Shown: positions 1 through 11,073 of the stretch, piece after piece
Layout: the number at the start of each line of letters is the position of its first letter
Position numbering within the stretch: position 1 is the first letter of the stretch
Origin: Hymenoscyphus infarciens
Lineage: Eukaryota > Ascomycota > Leotiomycetes > Helotiales > Helotiaceae
Length of the DNA stretch: 64,000 nucleotides
Direction of reading: 5' to 3'
Assembly (NCBI GenBank): GCA_001414345.1
Contig: LLCB01000055.1
Location: 62,001-126,000, forward strand
Notes under the pieces: generated by a model
What the model was told of the DNA's origin: nothing
Databases searched by the model: none
What the model saw: the letters and a program-made list of their open reading frames with translations, nothing else
Made by a program: the position numbers and the translations under genes

Positions 1-2770
1 TATACTTTAATATTAAAGGATTAGAAACGAAGTCTCTTTTATAAGCATCTACGAACTAGGTTAGATACGATTTAGATCTTACTTAGTATCTTATAGATAA
101 TTTTCAGGGTTTACTATATTATCTAAGAGACTTTTATACTAAATATCTAGAAAAGCTAGAACTACTCTAACACCTCTCTAAATAGCTTAATATATAGGAA
201 TTAGATAAGAATTAGATAAAAGAGTTAATTTATAAAACTCTATTAATACCCTCTAATTCTAGTTACTCTTAATAAAGAACTTATAATAAAAACCTAAGAT
301 AAAACATTAACTAGTAAGAATATTCAAAGTTAATAAAGTAAAGAACTAAGACCGAGTTACTACTAAAATAGAGCCTATATATCCTCTCCTTCCTCTAACT
401 TATTATCCTCCTTACTACTCTCTTAAGCGTAAGAAGCCTAAATCGGCTCTTCCTCTACTACCTCTTTCTTATAAGGACGCTTCTTACCTCAGCAACCTTC
501 TATAACCGGCTTCGAAGAAGACGCTTATAAACTCTTTAGATAGGCCTTAAAAAGAACCTAAACCTAGGTTTAGATAGAGGTTCTACTCTCTATAGTATAG
601 TATAAGGACTATTAAATATTAGTAACTAAAACCCCTTTAATAAGTAAGAGGTACTTATAGTAACTTTAGCGTAAAGTGCTTAAGTCTTCTCTAGAAGAGT
701 AAACTATACCTCTAAACTATTCTTTAGTACCTCTATACTAGTAATAACTAATACCTTATCTAAGGCCTTAGTAGCTTTCTTAATCTCTCTCTTCTCCTCT
801 TTAAGCTTAAGCTTACTAAACTCCTTTCTAATAAACTATAGTAACTACCTAAGTTAGAATAAATTTAGTATATATTTAAGATTAAACTTACTAGGATATA
901 TATAGTATTCTACTTAATATAGTACCTATACTTCTTTAACTTTAGCTTCTTAAAAGTATATATATAATCTCTATTCTAAGATTTTATCTAAAGGTACTAA
1001 ATATAGTAGACTTAGTAAGTAGCTAGAAGCGTACTAGAAGAATATAAGAGAGGTATTTTACTATATTAGATTAGCTTTAAATCAAGTCTAATTAAGAAAG
1101 GAAGAACTTACTTTTATATATATATATAATATATATATATATTCTAGGAGATAAGTTAGTATATAAGAATATACCTAATTAGAAGATATTCTTACTATTT
1201 ATATTATTTAGATAAAAAGAAAAGAAAAGAAGTTAGAATCGAGGAAAAGTCGTCTACTAATATACTACTTATAATAATAGCTATTACTTTACGATTATTA
1301 TTTATCGCTTAATAATTACTATTATAATATATAATAATAGTAAGAATATAATAACTCTATAGTAGTATACCGCTTTCTACTTAATAGTTAATAATTAGCC
1401 TCTCTTCTATTCGTATCTATTATTATATAATATATAGTAGTAAATAAAGAGCGATTAGCTCTTAAATAATAATACTACTAGCTACTAATCCTACCTCGAC
1501 TACTATATACTATAATAGTAGATAAATCATATTCTTTATAACAAAGAGATAAATAATACTTTAATCGATCTAATACTATACTAATCGATAACTGAAGACT
1601 TAGAGTAAGTCTTTTTAAAGAAGAGAGGATATAATAGTACGCTATCCTAGATTATTATATAATAGTACTATTCTAAATTATTAGTATTTATAAAACTACT
1701 AATACCTCTAAGTACTGCTGATACCTCTAATACCTCTAGAGCTAAGATTATAAATAACTAATACTTATATAAGCAAAGTGCTAAAGGTATTAATATCTAA
1801 TATTTATATATAAAAGAGATTAAGATTTAGATATTATATATTTAGCTTTCTAAAGGTTTAGAGGTTATATATTTAGCTTTTCAGCTCTTATTATTTAGTA
1901 TTAGCTATATTAGATAAGGCTTAGTTATTATTATTATTAGAACTTAGAAGCTTCTAACCTCTTATATATAGACGTTTATATTTAGTATAGAAGAGAGATA
2001 GTTATTATTTTCTTCTATATTAGTACCTAGTATCTACATATATTATTCTACTATACGCACTCCTATATACCTCTACTATAGTTGTATATATTTCGTGCTA
2101 TTATACTACTACTTACTTTCTAAGTCCTTTTAAATAATACTAAATTAAGTACTCTACTAGGTACTTAATTTACTATAGTAAAACCTCTGTTTTTAGATAC
2201 TAATTAGAGACTAATATTATATGCTTTTCTTAGGTAGCACTACTCTCGCTAAATCTACTAATAATACTATAAATAATATATTTGAAGCTAGTATATACCT
2301 TGCTTAGCCTTCTCTATAGACTAGGAAAGGCTACTCTGATATCTTAGATAGAAAAGGATAGATAGAATAAATTTCAGAATAGAATCGGAGTAGCTAGGAG
2401 AAGTAATATATTAGAATAGGATTAGACGAGATAGCCTTAAAATAGAGATAGAAAGAAGAAGAATCGTTAAAGTAGAATAGAATAACAGATTAGGCAGGGA
2501 AACCCAAAACACTAGAAGACACTAGTAATACATAAGACTAATTACTAAAAGAGAAATTAGGCTACTATATACTCTATTTCTAATACGCGGCCTAGTTGTA
2601 ATAAGAAACCACGTAGTACTCTAGCCTAAGCGACACAAGTAGGCCTTACTATTAGTATAGCTCTTGTTGTTTTTTTTATCTTATTAATAGCAAAATAGAA
2701 AAGAAGTTAAGAATAGCTTTTAAGTTCTTATTTAGAAGTAGTTATCTATATTACGCTTCTTAGTATAATC
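1..2770. repeat. RIP-decayed AT-rich repeat block
   Basis: Very AT-rich sequence with TA, AT, CT and AG steps but hardly any CA or TG, and no long reading frame. This is the pattern left by repeat-induced point mutation acting on CpA. Residual CpG remains. The less decayed stretch around 2380-2770 may be a different or younger insert. No transposase or reverse transcriptase reading frame survives, so the original elements cannot be named. It contains copy 1 of the dispersed repeat listed separately. The block ends near 2770, where sequence of mixed composition begins. Confidence 0.8.
1637..2130 (-). repeat. Dispersed repeat family, copy 1
   Basis: This stretch matches, in reverse complement, the sequence at about 56380-56960 and 4830-5165, and partly matches 48690-48845. 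Shared landmarks are a start resembling gtacgctatcctag, the word ctcttattatttagtattagc, and an end resembling atatatttcgtgctattata. All copies are heavily RIP-mutated. The strand label only states orientation relative to the 56.4 kb copy. The original element is unknown; it could be a MITE, a solo LTR or a fragment of a larger transposon. Confidence 0.65.
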
Positions 2771-3880
2771 TTCGAGTGACAACGGAGAGGATCTCATCCT
2801 TCTCTACCTGCTGTCAATTAGGAGAGCCTCCTGTCATTGCTTTACATACGAACGAACAATATTCACTAAAATATATTTACCAAAAGATCTTGAAAACCTA
2901 AATTCGATACTCCACGTCTTCTCGTATAAGGAATTTTATTCTCCTAGAAGTTCTAGCTCATTTGCGTTTAGGTGCAAGCATACGAAATTTGTAGGAAAAT
3001 GGGCTGCAGCCAATGTTGGCAACTTCAGCTTACCAGTGAACGAAACGAATGATTCTGATCAAAAGGTTCGAGTACCGTCTATTCTGACAATGAGTTCCAC
3101 GCCTAGAACAGTATGAGTATGGCACAGAAAGAAAGCAACCAATGAAAATGCTACAAAACCATCAAGTTCACAATGAGGCCCGAGAACTATCCGTACCTTC
3201 TAAACTCCCACTAATGAGATCAAAATTGTCTTCAAATTATCCACAAAACGGGGTCCAAGCTCTACTGAAAATACTTTCGGTGTCCCATAATGAGAAATGC
3301 ATTTGAAGAAGGGTTGTACTCGTGTAACCGAGTGGCTTCAAACGGTTGCAGTATGGGTGTATGGGTGCTACACACTATCTAGAAGGCTGTGCCGTGTACG
3401 GAGTGCATAAAGACTATGCAAGGCATGCCGAGTAGAGTGTTCTGTACCAGGAATGCCCCAAGACAACTTGGATGATGTGGGGATGATGTGGGTGATGTGA
3501 TGAAATCAAAAGCAATACCTAGGTACTTACTAGACAAATGAAATAAACGAATGGCAGATGTGAATGAGGGGTGTGCATGCAGTATCCCTCTCCTCCTGGT
3601 TTTGTCACCGAAACCCCCACAGGGACGAGGTGGATTCCGAAAATGGTGGTTGGTGGTGAGTATTTTTGGGTAATACCGAGTACAGAACGGTATTCGTGAT
3701 TTTGGGGACTGGGGAGAAGTAAGGCTGGTGATCGAGTTACGGTTGAAGTGTTCGGGTTTATGAAATGTTCCTGACGCGATAAGTTTCTGGTGGTTTCTTG
3801 GATGTCTGGAGAAAAAGAAAATGCCGGGCCGTCAGATCCATATATTTTGAGGATACCAATGAATGCCTCATAAATAGACA
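2771..3880. other. Non-genic stretch of mixed composition
   Basis: About 1.1 kb of non-RIPed DNA between two decayed blocks. I see no convincing gene, tRNA or repeat. A 140-codon reading frame on the minus strand (3519-3941) runs into the terminal repeat of the neighbouring element, has no recognisable motif and is not called. Confidence 0.5.
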
Positions 3881-3886
3881 CTTTTA

Positions 3887-4031
3887 TATGGTGGCTGTTA
3901 GCGACCCTCTCGGACATTTTAGAAAATCGACTTTTTAGCATTTCAGCGCCTAAATATATTATAATTTAACATACTCTACCACCACCTTTTATACTTAATT
4001 ATACTTCGAAGTTAAGACAATTATATATTAA
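3887..4031 (+). repeat. Left terminal inverted repeat of the 1.82 kb element
   Basis: It pairs with 5571-5706 in reverse complement over nearly its whole length. The left copy has a few extra bases near 3939-3947 (gcatttca) that are absent on the right, plus scattered transitions. The outer 60 bp keep CpG, CA and TG and look far less mutated than the interior. Confidence 0.8.
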
Positions 4032-4829
4032 GGCTATCTAATTATATAAAAAAAATATATATACTTAATTACTATAGAAGTTATAGTTAAAGTTCTTACT
4101 TTTATATATTATTATTCTTCTACTACTACTACTACTACTTTTATATACTCGTAGATTTATAATTCTTAGTAATATAATATAGCTATTATATTATATAAAT
4201 TTCCTTTTATTATAAGCTTAGCTTCTTTATTAGTAAAAAAGAGATTACTTAATTAAACTAGTAAATAGTATTTATATTTATAAAAACTAAGAAGAATATT
4301 CTTAAAAGAGTTTATAAATAGTTTATTATTAAAAGACTAAATTAGATATAAAGCGTTAGTAGCTATAATAAATTATTGTTTTATAGCTTTATAATAGCTA
4401 GCTATTTGAAATTACTAAGATTTAGTAATAGTTAAGTTTTAGAATATTATATATCTATATTAGATAAGTTTTAGTTCTAAAAACAGTTATATATATCTAA
4501 AACCTCGTTTATATTATCTAAACTCTTATATATATATATCTCTTATCTCTCTCTAAATTAAAAAGAATAATTTATTCTTTTTTTTAAGTATTTAAGTTTA
4601 TAAATTATATATATTATTCTTTTAAATATACTTTTATATCTCTCTTTATTAATAGTATAGAACTCGTACTATTATAAGCTTCTAGATATATAGTTTTATT
4701 AATATCTACTTATATAAGATACTAAGATAATTTATTAGTTTTTTTTAACTATATTTAGATTATAGTTATAAAGTATTTAAATATCGCTTTTATAATAATA
4801 CGAAATATATATAACTATTAAAAAGATAT

Positions 4830-5165
4830 ATAGAAGAGTATTTAATAGAATAATATATATAGATACTAGATACTAATATAGAAGAAAAGACTAAATTAGC
4901 TTTCTCTTATTATAAATAGAAGTATCTATATATAAGAGATTAGAGACTACTAAGGTCTAATAATAATTATAACTAAGTTCTATCTAATATAGCTAATACT
5001 AAATAATAAGAGCTAAAAAGCTAAATATATAATATTTAAATCTTAATCTCTTTTATATATAAATATTAGATATTAATACCTTTAATATCTTTAGTTATAT
5101 AAGTTAGTATATAAGTATTAGTTATTTTACGAATACTAGTAATTTAGAATAGTAGATTATAATAA
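4830..5165 (+). repeat. Dispersed repeat family, copy 2 (nested)
   Basis: This has the same family landmarks as the copies near 1.7 kb and 56.6 kb, including ctctatctaatatagctaat-type and aataataagagctaaaaagc-type words, in the same orientation as the 56.4 kb copy. It lies inside the 1.82 kb TIR element, so it is either nested or part of the parent element. It is heavily RIP-mutated. Confidence 0.6.
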
Positions 5166-5570
5166 ATAATAATAGAATCTACTTTAAAAATAGTCTTTTA
5201 GAATATATTAATTTTAAGTTTCTAGAGTTTTACTAGAAAAGAGAGAAAGAAAATAGCTAGTTTTTAGTTATTAATAATACTATAATTTTTTAAATATATA
5301 TACTTTTAGTATATTTAAATAGCTTTAATATATAATTTATACTCTTTTAAAAAGTATATATTTTAAAAGCAGTAGCGTAGTTATATTAATATTTAGTATT
5401 AAAAGAGTATAAAAAGCCGAATTTTTAAATTTTCTAAGAGAGTAACTAATAGTAATAGTAGGTTCTAGAGTATATAGTATATAAGAGTAAGAATCTTAAA
5501 TCGTATTTTTTCAACGACTATAGCTTCTATAATAATCGAGTAAATATAATTTTAGTACGATTGACTAGCC

Positions 5571-5706
5571 GGAATATATAATTCTCTTAACTTCGTAGTA
5601 TAATTAAGTGTAAGAGGTGGTGGTAGAGTACGTCGAATTATAATATATTTAGGCGTAAAAAGTCGATTTTCCAAAATGTCCAAGAGGGTCGCTAACAGCC
5701 ACCATA
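5571..5706 (-). repeat. Right terminal inverted repeat of the 1.82 kb element
   Basis: Reverse complement of 3887-4031, ending ...GCCACCATA at 5706 and followed by the CTTTTA duplication at 5707-5712. It sits immediately upstream of the Alba-like gene and could lie in that gene's promoter or 5' UTR. Confidence 0.8.
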
Positions 5707-5815
5707 CTTTTAGGACGAGGCAGCAACTTCGTGGGGCAAGGCTGAAAGTTTTGTTTGTGAGGCTGTATCTTCACACCCCTCTAGCTTTACAAGAATCTCA
5801 ACACCGAAACCCAAC

Positions 5816-6734
5816 ATGACGCGAACGAAACATACGAAGCGCGGGAAGAAGGGCGGTCCGCCAAATACCAGTATCGAGGGGGCTGAAAATACAGGAGGGG
5901 AGAGAGCTGCGGATGTGAAAAACGAGAAAAAGAGAAAGCGCGAAGAAAAGAAGCCACAAGACTCAGCAACCATTGAAGCAGACGAATCCTCCTACGCTCC
6001 AAACACAAAGAAGATCAAGACGAATAACGAAGGCACAAGAAACAATGACGAAACTATTCCAGCAACCTCCACGGCGCAGCCTCCTTCTGAAGATCAACCT
6101 GCAAAAGGAGCCGCGACTAGAGTATCCGGAAACGCACCACAAGTTTTTGGAGACCTCGCAAACTTTCATGATATTCAAATCATGAGCGCCATATCCTCTT
6201 CCAAGATTCAGAAGAAGACAACGGCGATGCTCAAGCATTTGGCAGCATACCCAGCAATCCCTCCCGCGAAGCCAGCTCTCGTCTTGGCCCACTCGAAAGC
6301 AGATACGACGGCGAAGTTGATCACCATGATTGAGATTGCTAAACGAGATATTGGTTCGAGTGGCGGAAAATGGTTCCAATATAATGTTGTTTATCAGGTT
6401 ATGGATCAGCAGAAGGAAAAGGGAAAGAATAAGGATGGCAACAAGCACAAGGATACAGCAGAAATTAACGATGAACAAGAAGAGGAAGAGGATGAGGAGC
6501 AGTTGGAGACTATGAAGACGCCGTTCGAGAGAGCAATTGAAGGGCAACCAAAAGTTAGAGCAATTCCCCATCTGGCGATATACCTCTCAAGGATTCGAAT
6601 TGAAAGTTTAAGGAAGAAATACGGGTAAGTGTTTTGTACAATTTGGTGCCATAATTTTATATATCTAACATATTCGCAGAGAACAAACCAATGCGGTCGA
6701 GGTACCCAGTGGCGCTGAAATACCTCATCGCTAA
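5816..6734 (+). CDS. Alba-like DNA/RNA-binding domain protein
   Basis: Predicted 287-residue protein from two exons, 5816-6624 and 6680-6734. The 55-bp intron starts gtaagt, has ctaac before the acceptor and ends cgcag. The N-terminus is lysine-rich and low complexity (first ~90 residues), a likely nuclear/nucleic-acid-binding tail. The core from about residue 120 (IMSAISSSKIQKK, KPALVLAHSKADTTAKLI, IEIAKRDI, GGKWFQYNVVYQV) fits the fungal Alba-like family, which binds RNA or DNA and is related to RNase P/MRP subunits. An acidic EEEEDEEQ run separates this from the last core strand (VRAIPHLAIYLSRI). Splicing adds the family-typical EQTNA after YG. The start is the first ATG after the transposon end. 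Family assignment is by recognition; which RNA it binds is unknown. Confidence 0.78.
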
Positions 6735-7102
6735 TGAATAATGCTTGCGACTCTACCTGTACCATAATATCAATGAAGGGCACCTGTGGCTAAATAACAC
6801 AGAAGTGGAATCCACTGTCTAGAGGGAGAAAATAGCTTGGTGCCGCACTTCTTTATTGAACGGTACCTAAAATATTGCCCAGCGCTATCTTACAGCACAA
6901 AGTTGCCACCCTTTAAGCACTCTCAATCCATATCCCGCGGCATCACAGCATGAGATCCAAATTGTACAAACGCATGAGCTACCCAGCCCGTACAGGCCTA
7001 GTTGTTTCTCAACCTCCATACGCGACTCGGTCCCATCATTTCATCATGCGCTAGTGTCGCAACAAGTCCCCCATTTCCCGTCTTTCAACAACCACCATCA
7101 AT
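6735..7102. other. Convergent 3' intergenic region
   Basis: About 370 bp between the stop codons of the Alba-like gene and VTC1, which point toward each other. It should hold both 3' UTRs. I see no additional gene. Confidence 0.6.
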
Positions 7103-7575
7103 TCAGTTTTTTCCATGCTTCTGATCCTTCGATTCGTATGTAAACCGGAGTACAAAGTTGACAATCATAGCAACGAGGATGACAATCGTGAGGAGGGTAG
7201 GACCAAGCTTATCGTCGAACCCAGCTTGACCCCTCAATCGTATCGACTTCGCTCTCCAGTGGAACGTGGCGAGGGCGTAGATCATGGTTAACATGGCAGC
7301 GAGGGTAAAGAGGAAGGCTGAGATGAACGCTGGTCTGTCACCGAAGTTGAGCATGCCAATGGCGAGCGCGCCGATTACAACACCCAAGCTGAGCCATGAG
7401 AGAAAGGTACGTTCGTTGGCGAAGAAAACTTTCGGTTCCACACGGGTTGGGAGGGCGATGCGCTTGCCTGCATGAACGCCGTTAGTTTTGATCTATGGGA
7501 TTGTTCTGCAGTATGCCAATTGATGGGAGGAGGGTACTCACCTGGCGCCGATTGAAGGAGAGGTTGGCTGGACAT
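7103..7575 (-). CDS. vtc1: Vacuolar transporter chaperone subunit 1 (VTC1)
   Basis: Predicted 132-residue protein from two exons, 7542-7575 (first) and 7103-7467, with a 74-bp intron (gtgagt...catgcag). The spliced N-terminus reads [20 protein letters not shown] then [17 protein letters not shown], which matches yeast VTC1 closely; yeast VTC1 is 129 residues. VTC1 is the small three-helix membrane subunit of the VTC polyphosphate polymerase complex on the vacuole. Three hydrophobic segments are visible (about residues 39-57, 62-80 and 105-125), and [11 protein letters not shown] is a family motif. Without the small first exon the protein would lose its conserved N-terminus, so that start is preferred. 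The upstream neighbour is the divergent dynein light chain gene. Confidence 0.93.
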
Positions 7576-8366
7576 GATTCTAAGATGGAATGAAGGCTTC
7601 TGTATGGACAAAGTAGACGAGGATGTTGATTGGCAGATTTATTTGTGCGTGCTTTTCAGATGGGAGATAGCACCTGCACCTTGGAAATTCCTCTAATTAT
7701 TATGTCGTAGAGTCTGTTGGTGTTTGGTGCTGGCTTGAGAGAAATGAGGGGAAAGACTTTGTTAGTCAATCACAATGGCCATGTCACGACTCACAACAGC
7801 TAAATTTCAAAACCTTGCTTGGGAGCGTATTTGGGAGGCCAGCCCCACCTGACTTCACCTTAAAAACGTGCTTCAGCTAGGCTTTGTGAGTGGTTGAGTC
7901 AGTGAAACAACAACACAAGTACATCACTTATCATGAGCTAAAAATTGTGTTTGGAATTTATTCAATTCTGAACTCTGTGATGAAAATACCACTCTACAAA
8001 TTTGAAGACAAAAAATTGGATTGTTTTACATGCAAAAGAGGACTGATATTTTTCGCGGACTCAATTTCAAGAGGTATTAATTAGTTTATCAATTGGTAGC
8101 CTAAGTAGATTTCAAGTCCATCTCTGTTGCTATCTATTTCATACTTTGATAGATTTGGTGCTGCTTTTCTTGTACACCGCATGGTTGCAAGCCCCTCCAG
8201 TGCCACAGCCTCGCCAATCAAAACAATGGCTCTGATTGGTTGGACTACTTCCCCAGATTTAGTTCACCTGGATGCATGTCTTGGAGTACCAACGTATTTG
8301 TACCCCTCAACCACGACTCCATCGTATCCTCAAGTATTTCCAAATCCTTGAGTTTCTACAAACAAA
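7576..8366. other. Divergent promoter region between VTC1 and dynein light chain genes
   Basis: About 0.8 kb between two start codons that point away from each other. It must contain both promoters. Short reading frames here carry no recognisable motif. I cannot point to a specific factor site. Confidence 0.55.
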
Positions 8367-9039
8367 ATGTCCACGCCAGTGAGCACCTCCCTCCGAGTCC
8401 TCCAGCCGCATCATACTGACAAGTCCATAGCCCATTTCCTTCACCAGGCTGAAGCAGATTGCCAACGATGTATGATGCCTACTCCCCCCGCTGCCTTCGA
8501 TGCGCTTGACTGAACTAACAATTGCCAGGCCTGCAATAGTGCTCTTGGAGGTGCCGACTACTATGAGCATGCAAAGACGGAAACCTGGAATACTACAATC
8601 ATAGTTTGTTGCCCCTCACCGTCCACCCCCTCCCGATGCAGACAAATGATCTAACAGAGTCGCATAACAGAACTCCATCCTCCGCCAACTGATTTCCGAG
8701 TCATCTCCTTCGGGTGGTGGCAGCCCATCTTTCAAATACGCCGTCAACAGCACAATCATCCAACACCTGGTCCCGACCTCGGCGCTGAACAAGGCCAAGG
8801 CAGTTCAAGAGTCCGCAGCAATCAAGCCCGAGGGAGAAGATGCGAAGATCTCTACGAGCGATATCAAGACAGAGGCTACAGGAACAGATGGCAAACCACA
8901 CGTTGGACGGAGAGGAATGCACAGCGCAACGGGAGCATACTGGAACGAGAAGACTGATGGCATGTGGAGCTTCAAGTACGAGGGAGGAGAGAGTAAGGGA
9001 CTGGATGTTGTTGTCAGTGTGATCTGGATCTCAATTTGA
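8367..9039 (+). CDS. Tctex-type dynein light chain
   Basis: Predicted 164-residue protein built from four exons: 8367-8378, 8431-8469, 8529-8603 and 8671-9039. The introns are 52, 59 and 67 bp, all GT...AG and all phase 0, with tactgac or ctaac branch-like words. Assembled, it reads MSTPPISFTRLKQIANDACN, then SALGGADYYEHAKTETWNTTII, a linker, and C-terminal GMHSATGAYWNEKTDGMWSF followed by LDVVVSVIWI. This is the Tctex-1/DYNLT fold, which binds dynein intermediate chain and cargo. A roughly 45-residue insert rich in A, K and E (residues about 72-115) separates the halves; such inserts are common in fungal members, but its role is unknown. No exon is long enough to stand out on its own, so the gene is easily missed. 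Confidence 0.88.
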
Positions 9040-9974
9040 GCATAATGACGAGGACAGCTCCAGCATAACATAACACTTCACGGCCATTGCATGTAATATT
9101 TTCAGGTTAGGGCGGCGATCTGGGATCTGGGAGGAATGGTAATTCCCCAGCTGATAGGTTAAGTGTGCAAACTCTTGACATCCTTCTATCTACTGTCTTT
9201 ATTCGCATGATTTACGAAGATCTCGCGGAGATGTTGTCTTTCTTAAGTGCAGGTGTTGAGAGTGATGTTTGCATTGCAGATGCCTGTTATTTGCTTTTAT
9301 TGTATCAGTTCCAAGTCATTCCTTTGTGTCTTATTTGAATTCAATTCCCAAATGAAAAGGGTCAGGAAGTTGGGGGACAATAGAATGGTTCTGTACCAAA
9401 GTGAATATCAAATTGATGACTGGGCAGATACCTTGACTTTGGGCCCCCTAGCCGGCTTGGCTAATAAATACGAGTACGCGACCGAGTAGCTCCTCAGGGT
9501 TCCTTCCCAGGTACGTACAGCAAGCACCCTGCACTACTGCATGACACCTGACTCTGGTCTGCCACTATCAATAGTATCAAATCACACACCTAAAATATCT
9601 CACGCCAACCCTGGAACGTGGACTTACCTCGGAGTCTAGCGCCTACTCCAACTCGGCCATCTCAACTCACCGCCTTGAAGTGAATCGGTGACGACCGTTG
9701 CCGCTAAAGCAGGACCCCTAAAACTTGCTGGTCTATAACTTTTTTTTTGTTCCACACAACCCAAAGGCCTACAATTCACAACCTAGCGTCAACCTTCAAT
9801 ACCACTTTCTGGTGTAGGGAGATCAGATTTACTAGCACATTGAGGTTTGCAAACACCAACCGCCGCGTTCAGCACACAACTTTATCCACCCAGTCGATCT
9901 TGAACAGAAAGTGAACAGCAGTCCCACCTTTTCCACATCTCCTTACGTCTGAAGCTTTGAATAACTTCTTCAAG
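9040..9974. other. Intergenic region upstream of the F-box-like gene
   Basis: About 0.93 kb. It holds the 3' UTR of the dynein light chain gene and the promoter and 5' UTR of the next gene, with a CA/CT-rich leader near 9850-9970. An 80-codon frame at 9247-9489 has no recognisable motif and is not called. Confidence 0.5.
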
Positions 9975-11073
9975 ATGGATGTGGTGTGGAATCCCCAACC
10001 ATTCTTGTAAGTATTCTGACCCTTAGTATAATTACTAAAGCTTACGCTTCATATAGCGGTGTTCTCAATTTGGAGGTTATATTGCACATAGTCGATCTGG
10101 TGGACAATGTAAACGACCTTGTATCTCTTGCACATACCTGCAGGGTCTTCAGAGAACGTGTTCTTCAGACAATAAAGTACGACCAAACAGCTCATGCATG
10201 GGTTCTGAACCTGACCTATGTCACCCCTACTGGAACTGCACCAACATATGGCGGAGCCTTCCCAATGTCATTGAACATGAACGCACTGAGCCTTACAAAC
10301 TTTGCAACCTCTTCTAGTTCTGAGAACGACATACTCGACAGCACCGATACCGAAGTCAGTACCACTCCAGAAGAAGAAGATACTTGGGTTTTCAAAATCA
10401 CGCCAGATATCATCAAACGAGTTTCTCACTTAGCGACTAGTCGAAGTGGAGCCTCCCTACCTCTACTCCCGGCTGAGCTTCAACTCCAAATCTTCACTTG
10501 CCTCGACCCAATCGACTCCACCTGCCTCGGTCTATCATCTCCTCGTTCATACTCCATCTACCGCGCAATCTATGGTGCCAAGATGCCTCTCAACACCCGT
10601 CGTTCTGGTCCAAATTCTCTCGAGGCCGCTTGGGAGGTTGTTGGCAAACAAGAGTGCGCACACTGCGGCATGTACAGATGTGAACTCCACCAACATATCA
10701 AGTCCTGGATGCCCAAGGAACTCGAGTATTGCAGCATGAAGCGAAACTTTGGTCTCCCCGCCGAGGATGAAGCCAAATCAACCTGTTTCCGTGGAAAGCC
10801 CAGTAAACCCAGACGCTGCGGTCGACATCCAGTCAGAACGTGAGTGGCTAAGCAAGCTTCCTGCGATTTGGTTCTCTCTCTCATCCTTCGTGCTTGCTTT
10901 GGTTGCGTGTCTATTTGTTTGCGAAAGTTTTCTAGAACATGGTTATGAGGCAGTGCCCAACAGCCTTCCCCCATTCTGAAGTTTCTACAATTCAACTGGT
11001 TTCTTCGGAAAATGCTAACATTTTTGTGTGCAGCACCACTATCCACCAAGATGATGCCCAATCCAAACTTTGA
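9975..11073 (+). CDS. F-box-like protein of unknown function
   Basis: Predicted 284-residue protein from exons 9975-10006, 10057-10839 and 11034-11073. Introns are 50 bp (gtaagt...atatag) and 194 bp (gtgagt...gtgcag, with gctaaca). The first exon gives MDVVWNPQPFFGVLNLEVIL. Two segments look like F-box helices: residues ~12-48 (LEVILHIVDLVDNVNDLVSL, HTCRVFRE) and ~148-180 (LPLLPAELQLQIFTCLDPID). Between them lies a Ser/Thr/Glu-rich spacer. A CxxC pair (CAHCGMYRC, ~211-218) with nearby His resembles a zinc-binding patch. F-box proteins link targets to SCF ubiquitin ligases, but the match is loose. If intron 2 is retained instead, the protein gains one codon and stops at 10841-10843. Confidence 0.7.

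Larger units (their letters stand above)
3887..5706. mobile_element. 1.82 kb DNA-transposon-like element with long TIRs, RIP-decayed
   Basis: The two ends are inverted repeats of about 140 bp, both beginning TATGGTGGCTGTTAGCGAC when read inward. They are flanked by the hexamer CTTTTA on each side (3881-3886 and 5707-5712), a probable target-site duplication. The interior is AT-rich, almost free of CA/TG, and has no reading frame, so no transposase survives. Inside it lies a copy of a dispersed repeat (4830-5165). The right end is only 103 bp upstream of the start codon of the Alba-like gene. The superfamily is not established: a 6-bp duplication with TIRs that start with TA does not point clearly to one superfamily. 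Confidence 0.8.

Noticed and set aside
3060..3080. B-box-like ggttcgagtacc as a tRNA gene
   Set aside because: Not a full B-box match, and no A-box or cloverleaf pairing could be found around it.
3519..3941. 140-codon minus-strand frame
   Set aside because: It begins inside the terminal repeat of the 1.82 kb element, has no recognised motif and no splice or signal features.
5963..6571. 202-codon minus-strand frame over the Alba-like gene
   Set aside because: It is antisense to a recognised gene; its low-complexity content mirrors the Lys/Glu codons of the sense strand.
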